From positions 1,984,001 through 2,048,000 of the forward strand of contig NZ_JABBYJ010000001.1 in assembly GCF_012932565.1 (NCBI RefSeq): DNA of 64,000 nucleotides. The letters are read 5' to 3'. Below the pieces are notes generated by a model. The model was given only the letters and a program-made list of their open reading frames with translations, searched no databases and was not told the origin of the DNA. Origin of the DNA: Sneathiella limimaris. Its GTDB lineage: Bacteria > Pseudomonadota > Alphaproteobacteria > Sneathiellales > Sneathiellaceae. Positions within the stretch are counted from its first letter, which is position 1. Every line of letters begins with the position of its first letter. A program made the position numbers and the translations under genes. This document shows positions 62,651 through 64,000 of the stretch, in pieces.

Positions 62651-62765
62651 GTATGTTAGGAACGCGACGAGATTTTCGCGATTGGAATTCTAGGGTTGAA
62701 AAATCAGGGGCAATCGCAAAATAAACTGAACTTTTTATTGCTGGTTAATCTTAAGGACAACACAT

Positions 62766-62999
62766 ATGAGCGATACAGCGGAACAAGTTAAAAAAATCGT
62801 TATTGAACACCTGGGTGTTGAAGAAGCTAAAGTAACTGAAGATGCAAGCTTCGTTGATGATCTTGGTGCAGACAGCCTGGACACTGTTGAGCTGGTTATG
62901 GCTTTTGAAGAGCAGTTCAATATCGAAATTCCAGACGATGCTGCTGAAAAAATCCTGACAGTTAAGGATGCTATTAGCTTTATCGAGTCAGCTTCCTAA
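62766..62999 (+). CDS. acpP: Acyl carrier protein
   Basis: ACP carries the growing acyl chain on a phosphopantetheine arm. The 77-residue acidic protein has the attachment Ser in [18 protein letters not shown] (about residue 37) and the canonical [27 protein letters not shown] start. AAGGACAACACAT precedes the ATG. It lies between fabG and fabF in the normal order and is followed by fabF after 55 bases. Confidence 0.98.
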   Translation: MSDTAEQVKKIVIEHLGVEEAKVTEDASFVDDLGADSLDTVELVMAFEEQFNIEIPDDAAEKILTVKDAISFIESAS

Positions 63000-63054
63000 T
63001 TTGGCGCTGAAACGTCATATAGATCTCTGATAACTTAACTCGATAGGTATCGAT

Positions 63055-64000
63055 ATGCGACGTGTAGTTGTTACTGGACTAGGACTTGTCACGCCTTTGG
63101 CTAACGGTGTTAAGCCGAGCTGGGACAGGTTGATAAATGGTGAGTCCGGTGCTGGAATGATCACCAAGTTTGACACAACAGACTTGGCGGTGGCTTACGG
63201 TTGTGAGGTGCCTGTCGGTGACAGTCAGCCTGATGCGTTTAATGCCGATGATGTGTTGGCTCCAAAGGAGCAGCGGAAACTTGATAGTTTCATTATCTAT
63301 GGTATTGCAGCGGCTGATGAAGCGATCAAGGACTCTGGATGGACACCAGAAACTGATGAAGATTTCTTCAGAACTGGCGTGTCCATCGGGTCCGGGATTG
63401 GCGGTTTGCCGTCAATCGAAGAGAATTCCATAAAACTTCATGAGCAGGGTCCCCGTCGGATCAGCCCGTTCTTCATTCCGGGTGCTTTGATCAACCTGGT
63501 TTCTGGGCAGGTTTCCATCCGCCACGGATTTAAGGGTCCCAACCACGCCGTTGTAACAGCCTGTTCTACAGGTGCTCATGCGATTGGTGATGCGGCCCGC
63601 ATGATTGCCGATGATGATGCAGACGTGATGGTTGCAGGTGGTGCAGAAGCTGCCATGTGCCGGATCGGCTTTGCCGGCTTTGCCTCTGCCAAGGCACTGT
63701 CCAAGGGCTTCCATGATGATCCAACCAGAGCGTCTCGTCCTTACGATGTGGACCGCGATGGCTTCGTAATGGGTGAGGGCGCTGGCGTTGTTGTGCTCGA
63801 AGAATATGAGCATGCCAAGAAACGCGGTGCGCATATTTATGCAGAGGTTGTGGGCTATGGCCTGTCCGGAGATGCGTATCATATTACTGCACCTGCCAGT
63901 GACGGTGACGGTGGTTTCCGTTCCATGCAGATGGCGCTTCGGAAATCTGGTCTGACCACTGCAGATATCGGTTATGTAAACGCGCACGGTACATCCACAC
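63055..64000 (+). CDS. fabF: 3-oxoacyl-ACP synthase II (3' end outside the window)
   Basis: FabF elongates acyl-ACP by condensation with malonyl-ACP. The frame opens at ATG 63055 (MRRVVVTGLGLVTPLANGV) and runs off the right edge, so 315 of about 420 residues are visible. The catalytic Cys lies in VVTACSTGAHAIGDAARMI and the first catalytic His in NAHGTST at the very end. SSGIGGLPSIEE-like GSGIGGLPSIEEN, GPRRISPFFIPGALIN and RPYDVDRDGFVMGEGAGVVVLEE are all typical. The second catalytic His and the Lys-containing C-terminal part are outside. Confidence 0.96.
   Translation, partial: MRRVVVTGLGLVTPLANGVKPSWDRLINGESGAGMITKFDTTDLAVAYGCEVPVGDSQPDAFNADDVLAPKEQRKLDSFIIYGIAAADEAIKDSGWTPETDEDFFRTGVSIGSGIGGLPSIEENSIKLHEQGPRRISPFFIPGALINLVSGQVSIRHGFKGPNHAVVTACSTGAHAIGDAARMIADDDADVMVAGGAEAAMCRIGFAGFASAKALSKGFHDDPTRASRPYDVDRDGFVMGEGAGVVVLEEYEHAKKRGAHIYAEVVGYGLSGDAYHITAPASDGDGGFRSMQMALRKSGLTTADIGYVNAHGTST

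Overview
The window reads as a chromosomal segment of an alphaproteobacterium of moderate GC content. The signs are an rpsF-rpsR-DUF2232-rplI-dnaB-alr-mlaE-mlaF-radA-cvpA-purF run, a long acidic N-terminus on S9, a Cox15-type heme A synthase, a class I PHA synthase, a MerR-like gene beside ihfA, PAS/PilZ proteins and a guaB-RsmB-like-guaA neighbourhood. Genus cannot be fixed from sequence alone; a marine Rhodospirillales/Kiloniellales/Sneathiellales-type lineage is only a guess. I see no phage, transposon, integrase or CRISPR array, and almost all genes are intact.

Layout. 1-5.5 kb: plsX (cut by the left edge), fabH, ihfA, a MerR-like regulator, tRNA-Pro, an orphan periplasmic binding protein, heme A synthase and a VOC protein. 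5.5-9.9 kb: a leftward crotonase, CoA-binding protein and O-acetylhomoserine sulfhydrylase operon, then a rightward thioesterase and the rplM-rpsI operon with a strong promoter and terminator. 9.9-20.2 kb: an accessory stretch between rpsI and argC, with DUF1330, a second orphan binding protein, two PAS-like proteins, a complete spermidine/putrescine-type ABC transporter operon, a CAT-like acetyltransferase, a LysE exporter and a GNAT enzyme. 20.2-30.6 kb: argC, gamma carbonic anhydrase, phaC, an OmpA-like lipoprotein, an aminotransferase, hom, glpX and recJ.

30.6-36.9 kb is a second accessory stretch: tRNA-Glu, a triple-PAS histidine kinase without a response regulator, small unknown genes, a duplicated pentapeptide-repeat protein, PilZ, a lipoprotein and tRNA-Gln. 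37.0-44.1 kb: ppx/gppA, rlmE, guaB, an RsmB-like methyltransferase, a TPR protein and guaA. 44.2-45.1 kb holds a 56-residue ORF, a noncoding stretch with a good promoter and many helices (candidate structured RNA) and a small membrane protein. 45.2-48.6 kb: a YfgM-like protein, bamB and der. 48.6-60.7 kb is a long leftward block from rpsF down to an SDR gene and an unknown 347-residue protein. 60.8-64 kb: fabD, fabG, acpP and fabF (cut by the right edge).

How the genes work together: both ends serve fatty-acid and phospholipid synthesis (plsX/fabH on the left, fabD/G/acpP/fabF on the right). The middle covers purine synthesis (guaB, guaA, purF), amino-acid synthesis (metY, argC, hom, aminotransferase), translation (L13, S9, S6, S18, L9, rRNA methyltransferases, Der), replication and repair (dnaB, recJ, radA) and envelope assembly (bamB, YfgM-like, mlaFE, alr, OmpA-like). 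The observations most worth a second look are the candidate RNA near 44.5-44.84 kb, a DnaA-box cluster in front of dnaB, the repeat-bearing C-terminal extension on a polyamine-type permease, and a 20-bp perfect palindrome upstream of that transporter operon.
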